Shown: one piece after another, positions 34,676 to 42,711 of the stretch | Layout of the letters: each line of letters begins with the position of its first letter | How positions within the stretch are numbered: the first letter of the stretch is position 1 | From: Streptomyces sp. TP-A0356 | GTDB lineage: Bacteria; Actinomycetota; Actinomycetes; Streptomycetales; Streptomycetaceae | Assembly: GCF_001417775.1 (NCBI RefSeq) | Contig: NZ_BBZJ01000013.1 | Span: 498,945 to 562,944, forward strand | Length of the DNA stretch: 64,000 bases | Direction of reading: 5' to 3' | Position numbers and translations under genes: made by a program | The notes under the pieces: generated by a model | The model's input: only the letters and a program-made list of their open reading frames with translations | Database searches by the model: none | What the model was told of the DNA's origin: nothing

Positions 34676-35680
34676 ATGAACGCGCGGCGCCTGAGGGCGA
34701 GCCTGAAGGGCTGGGGCGGTGTGGGCGCGATGCTGGTCGCCTGCGTCCTCACCATGGTCTTCGCGCTGCTGCTGCCGCTGACCGGCGCGTCCGGGGGCGG
34801 CTCCACGGGCACCGGCGGCCAGGGCCTCGCCGAGGGCACGCAGGCGAAGGCCGACTCCTGCGGCGACCACCCCGAGCGGCTGAGCCCGCCGCCGTCCTCC
34901 GACGAGAGCGGACCGGCGGTCGCGGCGATCAAGAAGCGCGGCTATCTGTCGGTGGGCGTGGACCAGAACAGCTACCGCTGGGGCTACCGGGACCCCAACA
35001 CGCCGGGCAGCGACCTGGAGGGCTTCGACATCGACCTCGCCCACGAGATCGCCCGCCAGATCCTCCACGACCCGAACGCCGTCCGCTTCCATGCGATTCC
35101 CACCAACCAGCGCATCCCGGCCATCAAGAGTGGGCAGGTGGACATGGTGGTGCGCACCATGACGATCACCTGCAGCCGGCTGACGGAAGTCGCCTTCTCC
35201 GACCCGTACTTCACGACCGGCCAGCAGGTCCTGGCACCGAAGGCGTCCGGCATCACGGGCTACGACACGTCGCTCGCCGGCAGCAGGATCTGCTCGGCCC
35301 AGGGGTCGACGGCCAACACCAAGCTGACGGAGGACAAGAAGTCCGGCCGGCTCGCCGCGTCCGCCGACATCTCCACCACCGTCCCCAACCAGCTCGACTG
35401 CCTGGTGAAACTGCAGCTCGGCGAGGTCGACGCCGTCGTCACCGACGGTGCGCTCGCGGCGAGCCAGGCGGCCCAGGACCCGACCGTCGAACTCAAGGGG
35501 AAGCCCTTCACGACCGAGTACTACGGGGTGGCGATGAACAAGCAGGCCCAGGATCTGGTGCGCCGGGTCAACCAGGTGCTCGTGGACTACCGCAGAAGCG
35601 GTTGGGGAGCCTCGTACGCCAAGTGGCTGTCCCAGACGCTGGGCGCGGACTCGGCGTCGTCGCTGCCGCCGTCCTCCTGA
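34676..35680 (+). CDS. glnH: GlnH-like amino-acid-binding protein of the PknG pathway
   Basis: 334-residue class 3 periplasmic binding protein (glutamine/aspartate type) that would present amino-acid availability to GlnX. The mature domain reads AAIKKRGYLSVGVDQNSYRW, LEGFDIDLAHEIARQIL, IPAIKSGQVDMVVRTMTITC and VVTDGALAASQAAQDP. The N-terminus (MLVACVLTMVFALLLPLTGA) has a possible lipobox LVAC, but a long hydrophobic run follows the Cys, so it may be an uncleaved anchor instead of a lipoprotein. The ATG at 34676 follows GGAGGGG; an in-frame GTG at 34658 would overlap the glnX stop (GTGA). No permease or ATPase accompanies it, in line with a sensory role. Confidence 0.88.
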   Translation: MNARRLRASLKGWGGVGAMLVACVLTMVFALLLPLTGASGGGSTGTGGQGLAEGTQAKADSCGDHPERLSPPPSSDESGPAVAAIKKRGYLSVGVDQNSYRWGYRDPNTPGSDLEGFDIDLAHEIARQILHDPNAVRFHAIPTNQRIPAIKSGQVDMVVRTMTITCSRLTEVAFSDPYFTTGQQVLAPKASGITGYDTSLAGSRICSAQGSTANTKLTEDKKSGRLAASADISTTVPNQLDCLVKLQLGEVDAVVTDGALAASQAAQDPTVELKGKPFTTEYYGVAMNKQAQDLVRRVNQVLVDYRRSGWGASYAKWLSQTLGADSASSLPPSS

Positions 35681-35784
35681 CCGACGCGACCACAACAACC
35701 GACGCAACCGACCTGATACCACTGGAGAGTTACCCCGGCGCACCGGACACGCGCACAGGGCACGAGGAGAGCGAGAGGTGATCG

Positions 35785-37107
35785 ATGGGCGTCACGGGAC
35801 CCACCGGGCCGGTGATGGACCGGGACGAGGTGGACCGTGCGCTGGCGCGGCTCGGCGCGGAGCACGAGGCCATAGAGACCTCGCTGCTCGCCCTGCAGGA
35901 CCACGCGGGCCGCAGACTTCTGGAAGGCGCCGAGCTGACGGGCGTCACCAAGGAGCGCTGGACGTCGGCGGAGGCGTCGATCACCCTGCTGTGGGCGTAC
36001 TTCGACGCCTACTCGGACGCCCTGCGCACCGCGCGCGAGATCCGCGCCCGGCGGCGCTGGTCCAGCCGCGAGGACCTGATCGAGCTGACCGAACTGCTGC
36101 GCGGCGCGAGCGTCACCGTCGCGGGAAGCGCCACGGCGACGGCGAACGCGCCGACGCTCACCGGCACCGGCAGGCTCAGCGAGCAGTTCACCCTGGCGCA
36201 GCTCGTGGAGCGGATGAACGAGCTGTACGCGTCCTCGCTCGACATGGTCGTCGCCGCCGACGCCGTGTGGTCGGCACTGCCCGCCCGGATCGATTTACTG
36301 GCCGCGGAGTTGAAGCGCACCCGCCAGCTGGCGCACTCCGTGGGCGTACGCCCCGGGGAGCACCCGGCGGGCGACGACCTGGAGCGCATCACGCGCACGC
36401 TGACGAAGCTGCGTGAACAGGTGATCTCCGATCCGCTGGCGTACTGGGTCGCGGCACAGGGGAGTTCGGCGCCCGGAGGCGGCCGCCCGGACATGACGAC
36501 GTACGACCGCGAGGCGCGCGCCCTGGAGGACGTGCGCCGGGAGATCGACGCGGTGCTGACGGTCCGTCAGGACGCGGAGACGCGGATCGTCAAGCTGCGC
36601 GATCTGCTCAGCCGCGCCGACCGCACCCTGTCGGAGGCCCGCAGCGCGCGCGGTGAGGTCCTCGCGAAGATCGCCGCCTCGGAGGTGCCCGCGGTCAGCG
36701 GCCCGCCGACCGCGCTGCAGGAGCAGTTGGCGACGGCCGCCGAGTACCGCAGACACGCCCAGTGGCACCGTCTCTCACCGCTCCTTGAGTCCCTGGAGCA
36801 AAAGGCCGAGGACGAACTGCTGCGCGCACGCGAGTCGTTGACGGCGGTCACCGCGCCTCTCGCGGTCCGCGCCGAGCTGCGCGGCCGCCTGGACGCGTAC
36901 AAGGCGAAGGTCGCCCGGCACGGCCTCGCGGAGGACCCGCTGCTGGTCGAGCGGTACGACACGGCCCGCCGCATGCTGTGGAGCGCGCCCTGCGACCTCA
37001 GAGTCGCCGAACAGGCGGTGCTGCGCTACCAGCAGGCGGCCGCGGAGTTGCTCGGCCCGCGCGTGCCCGGCCAGGCCGCGCCGGCCGACCGGAGGGGGGA
37101 AGCATGA
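35785..37107 (+). CDS. Helical/coiled-coil protein in the pknG operon, with a TTA codon
   Basis: 440 residues, almost entirely helical and charged. Heptad-like stretches include RDEVDRALARLGAEHEAIET, LEDVRREIDAVLTVRQDAET and KLRDLLSRADRTLSEARSAR. A short Thr/Ala-rich strand region (ASVTVAGSATATANAP) lies near residue 115. No signal, membrane segment or catalytic motif is seen, so it is a cytoplasmic scaffold or adaptor of unknown function. Its stop overlaps the pknG start (ATGA), so PknG translation is coupled to it. Leu171 is encoded by TTA (36295-36297), the only in-frame TTA I found in an intact gene of the window. It is conserved in context next to pknG in streptomycetes as far as I recall. 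Confidence 0.85.
   Translation: MGVTGPTGPVMDRDEVDRALARLGAEHEAIETSLLALQDHAGRRLLEGAELTGVTKERWTSAEASITLLWAYFDAYSDALRTAREIRARRRWSSREDLIELTELLRGASVTVAGSATATANAPTLTGTGRLSEQFTLAQLVERMNELYASSLDMVVAADAVWSALPARIDLLAAELKRTRQLAHSVGVRPGEHPAGDDLERITRTLTKLREQVISDPLAYWVAAQGSSAPGGGRPDMTTYDREARALEDVRREIDAVLTVRQDAETRIVKLRDLLSRADRTLSEARSARGEVLAKIAASEVPAVSGPPTALQEQLATAAEYRRHAQWHRLSPLLESLEQKAEDELLRARESLTAVTAPLAVRAELRGRLDAYKAKVARHGLAEDPLLVERYDTARRMLWSAPCDLRVAEQAVLRYQQAAAELLGPRVPGQAAPADRRGEA
36295..36297 (+). promoter_or_regulatory. Rare TTA leucine codon (possible bldA control point)
   Basis: In-frame TTA at codon 171 of the coiled-coil gene (context ARIDLLAAEL). In Streptomyces TTA is read only by the bldA tRNA, whose active form accumulates late in growth. 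Coupling through the ATGA overlap would pass the effect to pknG. Confidence 0.75.
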
Positions 37108-39755
37108 GTCAGTCGGGGCAGACGTGCCAGCGGCCGGACTGCGAGGGATCGTACGAGGACGTGGGCGGCGGCGAGCTGTACTGCGACACGTGTGGGCTCG
37201 CGCCGGTCGTGTCGGCGTCCGGCATGGTCGGCTCGGCGCCCACGGGCATCACCGCCGGCGGCAGGGGCTCCCGGGGTTCGGGGAGCGGCAGCTCGCGCTC
37301 CAGTTCGCGGACGTCGTCGCGGTCGTCCCAGTCCCGGCGGTCGGTGTCGGGCCGGCTGTCCGGGAAGTCCACCGGCCGCTCGGTGTCCGTGCGCAGCTCG
37401 GGTACGGCGTCCGGGAGCTCCGGGCGCAGCCGTCTGGGCCTCGGTCTGGTCCAGGTGCCGGACGTGCCGCGGCCCGACCCGCGCGCGATGGTGCTGGACA
37501 ACCCCGAGGTGCCCGAGCGCAAGCGGTTCTGCTCGCGCTCCGACTGCGGCGCCCCTGTCGGACGGGCGCGCGGCGACCGGCCCGGACGCACGGAGGGCTT
37601 CTGCACGAAGTGCGGCCACCCGTACTCGTTCGTGCCGAAGCTGCACGCCGGGGACATCGTGCACGGCCAGTACGAGGTCGTGGGCTGCCTCGCGCACGGC
37701 GGGCTCGGCTGGATCTACCTGGCGGTGGACCGCGCGGTCTCCGACCGGTGGGTGGTCCTCAAGGGCCTGCTGGACACCGGCGACCAGGACGCGATGGCGG
37801 CGGCGATCTCCGAGCGGCGCTTCCTCGCGGAGATCGAGCACTCCAACATCGTGCGCATCTACAACTTCGTGGAGCACCTCGACCAGCGCACCGGCTCGCT
37901 CGACGGGTACATCGTCATGGAGTACGTCGGCGGCAAGTCGCTGAAGGAGATCGCCAATTCCCGCCGCACACCGGACGGGAAGCGGGATCCGCTGCCGGTG
38001 GAGCAGGCGTGCGCGTACGGCATCGAGGCGCTGGAGGCGCTCGGCCATCTGCACAACCGCAACCTCCTGTACTGCGACTTCAAGGTCGACAACGCGATCC
38101 AGACCGAGGACCAGCTCAAGCTGATCGACATGGGCGCGGTGCGCAGGATGGACGACGACGAGTCGGCCATCTACGGCACGGTGGGCTACCAGGCGCCGGA
38201 GGTCGCGGAGGCCGGCCCGTCGGTGGCGAGCGACCTGTACACGGTGGCGCGCACCCTCGCGGTGCTCACCTTCGACTTCCAGGGCTACACGAACGTCTAC
38301 GTGGACTCCCTGCCCGATCCGGACACCATCGAGGTCTTCCGCCGCTACGAGTCCTTCTACCGCTTCCTGGTCCGCGCCACCGACCCGGATCCGGCCCGCC
38401 GGTTCGCCTCCGCGCAGGAGATGGCGGAGCAGCTGACCGGTGTGCTGCGGGAGGTGGTCGCCGTCCAGACGGGCCGGCCGCGGCCCGCGCTCTCGACGTT
38501 GTTCGGGCCGGAAGTCAAGGTGACGGACACGGAGTTGTTCCCGAAGCTGGACGGAGAAGTCTCGCGACTGGGGGCGAGGGTGGTGTCGGCGCGCCGCCGG
38601 GGCGGAACCGCCGGGGGCGTGCTTCCCCCGACGCCGGGCACCGCGGGCTCCGGCTCCGGCCCCGTCCATCTGCCGTCCGCAGCGGGTGGTTTCGCGCCCG
38701 CGCCCGTGGCCGGCCCCGCAGCGGCCGGGGCGCCGGGCGGCGGCTGGACGGCAGGGGCTGGCACGGCCTGGAACGCTCCCGGCGGCGCGGCCCTCGGTGC
38801 GCCCGGCACGTCGGCCGTCGTCAAGCCGGTCGACGCGCCCGCCGCCGCCCTCGCCCTGCCCGTCCCGCGTGTCGACCCCGGCGACCCCAACGCCGGCTTC
38901 CTGGCCGGTCTGCTGACGTCCGCGCCGGCCGAGCTGATCGCCGCGCTGCGCGCCGCGCCTGCGAGCTCCCTGGAGCTGCGCCTGCGCGAGCTGCGGGCCC
39001 GGCTGGAAATGGGCGACACGGGCAGCGCCGGACGGACCCTCGCGGCCCTGGAGGCGGACCACCCCGACGACTGGCGGGTCGTCTGGTACCGCGGTGTCAC
39101 CGCCCTCGTCACCGGCGACCACGAGGCCGCCGCGCTCTCCTTCGACGCGATCTACGACGCCTTCCCCGGCGAGCCCGCGCCGAAGCTCGCCCTCGGCGTG
39201 TGCGCCGAGGTCCTCGGCCAGCTCGACAACGCGGCCGAGTACTACGGCCTCGTCTGGAGCACCGATCCCAGCTACGTCGGTTCGGCGTTCGGCCTGGCCC
39301 GTGTCCAGCTCGCCACGGGCGACCGCCGTGGCGCCGTACGCACCCTGGAGTCCGTGCCGGAGGCCTCCATCCACTACACCGCGGCCCGCGTCGCCGCCGT
39401 ACGGGCGCGGCTGCGGCAGCGCACGGGCCCCGACCCGGCCTTCCTGGACGACCTCGTGGCCGCCGCGGGGCAGGTCCAGGCGCTGGAGGCGTACGGCCTG
39501 GACGCCGTGCGGCGCGAGCAGTTGTCCACAGAGGTGCTCGGCTGTGCCCTGGACTGGGTACTCTCCGGTAGCCAGGGCTCCGCGCCGCCCGGTGACAACG
39601 GACGGGCGCTGCTCGGCAGCGACCTGGACGAGCGTGGCCTGCGCTTCGGTCTGGAGCGCTCGTACCGGACGCTGGCCAGACTCGCCCAGGGCGGCGAGGA
39701 GAGGATCGACCTGGTGGAACGTGCCAACCGTTACCGCCCCCGGACGTGGGTGTGA
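37104..39755 (+). CDS. pknG: PknG-family Ser/Thr protein kinase
   Basis: Soluble cytoplasmic kinase of 883 residues. An extra N-terminal zinc ribbon (CQRPDC...YCDTCG, residues 8-33) and a Ser/Arg/Gly-rich linker precede the rubredoxin-like Cys4 module (C143 to C170, RFCSRSDCG...FCTKCGH) typical of PknG. The kinase domain has the P-loop LAHGGLGWIYLA, catalytic K220 (VVLKGL), D325 in YCDFKVDN (replacing HRD...N) and D342 in IDMGAVRRM. A disordered Pro/Ala/Gly linker leads to a C-terminal TPR domain (about 590-883). In mycobacteria PknG phosphorylates the FHA protein GarA/OdhI and so controls 2-oxoglutarate flux in response to GlnH/GlnX. The same upstream genes are present here, and a phosphatase and an FHA protein follow. 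Confidence 0.95.
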   Translation: MSQSGQTCQRPDCEGSYEDVGGGELYCDTCGLAPVVSASGMVGSAPTGITAGGRGSRGSGSGSSRSSSRTSSRSSQSRRSVSGRLSGKSTGRSVSVRSSGTASGSSGRSRLGLGLVQVPDVPRPDPRAMVLDNPEVPERKRFCSRSDCGAPVGRARGDRPGRTEGFCTKCGHPYSFVPKLHAGDIVHGQYEVVGCLAHGGLGWIYLAVDRAVSDRWVVLKGLLDTGDQDAMAAAISERRFLAEIEHSNIVRIYNFVEHLDQRTGSLDGYIVMEYVGGKSLKEIANSRRTPDGKRDPLPVEQACAYGIEALEALGHLHNRNLLYCDFKVDNAIQTEDQLKLIDMGAVRRMDDDESAIYGTVGYQAPEVAEAGPSVASDLYTVARTLAVLTFDFQGYTNVYVDSLPDPDTIEVFRRYESFYRFLVRATDPDPARRFASAQEMAEQLTGVLREVVAVQTGRPRPALSTLFGPEVKVTDTELFPKLDGEVSRLGARVVSARRRGGTAGGVLPPTPGTAGSGSGPVHLPSAAGGFAPAPVAGPAAAGAPGGGWTAGAGTAWNAPGGAALGAPGTSAVVKPVDAPAAALALPVPRVDPGDPNAGFLAGLLTSAPAELIAALRAAPASSLELRLRELRARLEMGDTGSAGRTLAALEADHPDDWRVVWYRGVTALVTGDHEAAALSFDAIYDAFPGEPAPKLALGVCAEVLGQLDNAAEYYGLVWSTDPSYVGSAFGLARVQLATGDRRGAVRTLESVPEASIHYTAARVAAVRARLRQRTGPDPAFLDDLVAAAGQVQALEAYGLDAVRREQLSTEVLGCALDWVLSGSQGSAPPGDNGRALLGSDLDERGLRFGLERSYRTLARLAQGGEERIDLVERANRYRPRTWV

Positions 39756-39758
39756 TCG

Positions 39759-41153
39759 ATGTCCCAGATGTCCCAGCCGACGGCGCTGTCGAGGTGCCCC
39801 AGTTGTGAGGAGCCGCTGGAGTCGGGCGACCGCTTCTGCGGCGCCTGCGGGTACGACCTGTCGGTGGTGCCCGCCCCTCCGCCGGACGCCCCGACGCTGA
39901 CCATGAACGGCAGGGCGCCGCACCCCCGTTCGGAGACGGACCCGGTGCACTGGCCGGCCGCCCCCGCGCCGGGCGGCCCGGGCGCGCCCGCCGCGGTGCA
40001 CCTGCCGACCGACATCCCGGGCACGGACTCGGGCGGCTCCGAACTGTCCGGCGCGCCCGCCGCCCCGGCCGCGCACACCGCCGGGGCCGCATCCAAGGGC
40101 GTACGGTTCGACCGTCCGCCGGAGCCCGACGACTACCACCTGGCGTCCCCCGAGCTGTCGGCTCCGCTCGCGCACGGGGGGCACCCGTCCCGGCCCGTCG
40201 ACCCACGCACCGCCGCCCCGCCGACGCCTCCCGCCGGCACCAAGGTCTGCGTGGCCTGTCGCGCGGGCAACGTGGACACCGACGGCTACTGCGAGAACTG
40301 CGGTCATGCCCAGCCGCGCGAACGCGACCACATGGAGCAGGAGTCGGGCACGGTCGCCGCGGTCAGCGACCGGGGCCTGCGCCACCACCGCAACGAGGAC
40401 GCGTTCGCGGTCGCCACGGCCGCGCTGCCGGACGGCTCGCCCGCCGTCGTCGCGATCGTGTGCGACGGCGTCTCCTCGGCGACCCGTCCCGACGACGCCT
40501 CCCTCGCCGCCGCCCGGACCGCGAACGAGGCGCTGCTGGAGGCCCTGCCCCGGGGCACCCATCCCCAGCAGGCCATGTACGACGCGATCGTCGCCGCCTC
40601 GCACGCCGTCAACGCGCTGGCCACGGAGCCGGAGACGGCCAAGGAACACGCCCCGCACCAGAACGCGCCCGCCTGCACCCTCGTCGGCGCGGTCGTCACC
40701 GCCGGCCTGCTGGTCGTCGGCTGGGTCGGCGACAGCCGCGCCTACTGGGTCCCGGTGGACCGCGGCGCTCCCCCGGCCCGGCTCACCGAGGACGACTCGT
40801 GGGCCGCGCAGATGGTGGCCGCGGGTCTGATGAGCGAAGCCCAGGCCTACGCCGACGAGCGCGCCCACGCGATCACGGGCTGGCTCGGCGCGGACGCGTA
40901 CGAACTGGAGCCGCACACCGCTTCCTTCAAGCCGGACCGGCCGGGTGTGGTGGTGGTGTGCACGGACGGGCTGTGGAACTACGCCGAGGCCGCCGAGGAG
41001 ATGGCCGAGGTGGTGCCGCCCGACGCCGAGCGGCGGCCACTGCACGCCGCCCGCGTGCTGGTGGGCCACGCCCTGGACGGCGGGGGCCACGACAACGTAA
41101 CAGTGGCGGTCCTGCCGTTCCCGGCCGCGCCGCAGGGGGCAGGATCCGCGTGA
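39759..41153 (+). CDS. PP2C-family Ser/Thr phosphatase with zinc-ribbon N-terminus
   Basis: 464-residue metal-dependent protein phosphatase, probably antagonist of PknG. The N-terminal zinc ribbon is CPSCEEPLESGDRFCGACG. A Pro-rich linker follows, then a second Cys4 ribbon (CVACRAGNVDTDGYCENCG). The PP2C domain covers about residues 200-460: SDRGLRHHRNEDAF (metal Asp), IVCDGVSSATRPDD, VGWVGDSRAYWV, VVVCTDGLWNYAE and GGGHDNVTVAVLPF. The start ATG lies three bases after the pknG stop. Its two ribbons parallel those of PknG and the FHA protein, suggesting a shared docking mode. Confidence 0.93.
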   Translation: MSQMSQPTALSRCPSCEEPLESGDRFCGACGYDLSVVPAPPPDAPTLTMNGRAPHPRSETDPVHWPAAPAPGGPGAPAAVHLPTDIPGTDSGGSELSGAPAAPAAHTAGAASKGVRFDRPPEPDDYHLASPELSAPLAHGGHPSRPVDPRTAAPPTPPAGTKVCVACRAGNVDTDGYCENCGHAQPRERDHMEQESGTVAAVSDRGLRHHRNEDAFAVATAALPDGSPAVVAIVCDGVSSATRPDDASLAAARTANEALLEALPRGTHPQQAMYDAIVAASHAVNALATEPETAKEHAPHQNAPACTLVGAVVTAGLLVVGWVGDSRAYWVPVDRGAPPARLTEDDSWAAQMVAAGLMSEAQAYADERAHAITGWLGADAYELEPHTASFKPDRPGVVVVCTDGLWNYAEAAEEMAEVVPPDAERRPLHAARVLVGHALDGGGHDNVTVAVLPFPAAPQGAGSA

Positions 41154-41271
41154 GGCGCGCCCCCGGACGCGCCCGTCGCCGGCCGAGGCCGGACCAAGGA
41201 CCGGAGGGGACCGGTCCGCAACCAGTCACCACCCCACAGCGCTGGGGGTCTTGAGGGGGATCAGAGAAGGC

Positions 41272-42618
41272 ATGGCCAATTTCTCGAAGTCGAACGTGCC
41301 GCAGTTCTCGATGGACGTCTACCAGAACGAGTACCTGCCGGAGGGCGGGCGCGAGGTCAACGCCATCGTGACGGTGACTGCGACCGGCGGCGGCACGATC
41401 GGAAACGCGGTCGCGGCGCCCCACGTCCACTCGCCGGGGCGGGGCCCGAGCGCGGCCGTGGCGATCATGGTGGACTGCTCGGGATCGATGGACTACCCGC
41501 CGACCAAGATGCGCAACGCGCGCGAGGCGACGGCCGCGGCCATCGACACCCTGCGCGACGGCGTGCACTTCGCGGTGATCGGCGGTACCCATGTGGCCAA
41601 GGAGGTCTACCCGGGCGGCGGCCGGCTCGCCGTCGCCGACCCGACCACCCGCGACCAGGCCAAGCAGGCGCTGCGCAGACTGAGCGCGGGCGGCGGCACC
41701 GCGATCGGCACCTGGCTGCGCCTTGCCGACCGGCTGCTGTCCTCGGCGGACGTCTCGATCCGGCACGGCATCCTGCTCACCGACGGTCGCAACGAACACG
41801 AGTCGCCCGAGGACCTGAAGGCCACGCTGGACGCCTGTGCGGGCCGTTTCACGTGTGACGCGCGTGGAGTGGGCACCGACTGGGAGGTCAAGGAGGTCAC
41901 GGGGATCGCCTCCGCGCTGCTCGGCACCGCCGACATCGTCGCCGACCCGGCCGCCCTCGCCGCCGACTTCACACAGATGATGGAGACGGCCATGGGCAAG
42001 GAGGTGGCGGACGTCTCACTGCGGCTGTGGACGCCCGTGGGCACCGAGATCAAGTTCGTCAAGCAGGTGGCGCCCGCGGTCGAGGAGCTGACCGACCGTC
42101 GGGTCGAGGCGGGACCGCGCGCCGGGGACTACCCGACCGGCTCCTGGGGCGACGAGTCCCGCGACTACCACGTGTGCGTCCAGGTCTCACCCGCGAACAT
42201 CGGGCAGGAGATGCTGGCCGCCCGTGTCTCCCTGGTGATTCCGCGGGGCGACGGCAGCGCCGAGAACCTCGGCGCCCAGGGGCTCGTACGGGCGGTGTGG
42301 ACCGACGACATGGCGGCGTCCACGTCGATCAACCCCCAAGTGGCCCACTACACGGGCCAGGCCGAACTGGCACAAGCCATCCAGCAGGGCCTGGATCTCC
42401 GCAAAGCGGGCGATGTCGACGGGGCAACGGCCAAGCTGGGGCGGGCCGTTCAGCTCGCCAGCGCGTCGGGGAACGCGGATACTGCGAAACTGCTTGCGAA
42501 GGTGGTGGACGTGGTCGACGCCGCGGCAGGTACTGTGCGACTGAAGGCGAAGGTCGCGGAGGCCGACGAGATGACGCTCGAAACACGGTCCACAAAGACT
42601 GTTCGTGTAAAGAAGTGA
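41272..42618 (+). CDS. von Willebrand factor A domain protein (TerY-like)
   Basis: 448-residue cytoplasmic protein. After a beta-strand head (FSMDVYQNEYLPEGGREVNA) the VWA domain has an intact MIDAS: D68-x-S70-x-S72 (VDCSGSMDYPP), a Thr in GGTAIGTWL and a later Asp in ILLTDGRNEHE. The C-terminal half is beta-rich and ends in a helical tail (GQAELAQAIQQGLDLRKAGD). VWA proteins with a kinase and PP2C phosphatase as neighbours form the TerY-P triad described for stress-response systems. Here it may present phosphorylated partners or act as metal-dependent scaffold. It starts 118 bases after the PP2C gene. Confidence 0.9.
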   Translation: MANFSKSNVPQFSMDVYQNEYLPEGGREVNAIVTVTATGGGTIGNAVAAPHVHSPGRGPSAAVAIMVDCSGSMDYPPTKMRNAREATAAAIDTLRDGVHFAVIGGTHVAKEVYPGGGRLAVADPTTRDQAKQALRRLSAGGGTAIGTWLRLADRLLSSADVSIRHGILLTDGRNEHESPEDLKATLDACAGRFTCDARGVGTDWEVKEVTGIASALLGTADIVADPAALAADFTQMMETAMGKEVADVSLRLWTPVGTEIKFVKQVAPAVEELTDRRVEAGPRAGDYPTGSWGDESRDYHVCVQVSPANIGQEMLAARVSLVIPRGDGSAENLGAQGLVRAVWTDDMAASTSINPQVAHYTGQAELAQAIQQGLDLRKAGDVDGATAKLGRAVQLASASGNADTAKLLAKVVDVVDAAAGTVRLKAKVAEADEMTLETRSTKTVRVKK

Positions 42619-42711
42619 CCTGGAAGTCCTGACAGCAGCGAGCCCGACCCAACGGGGTTGGAGAACCACGCCGGTCGCAGCGACCGGAGAAGGAGAGGGG
42701 GAAGCGCCGAC

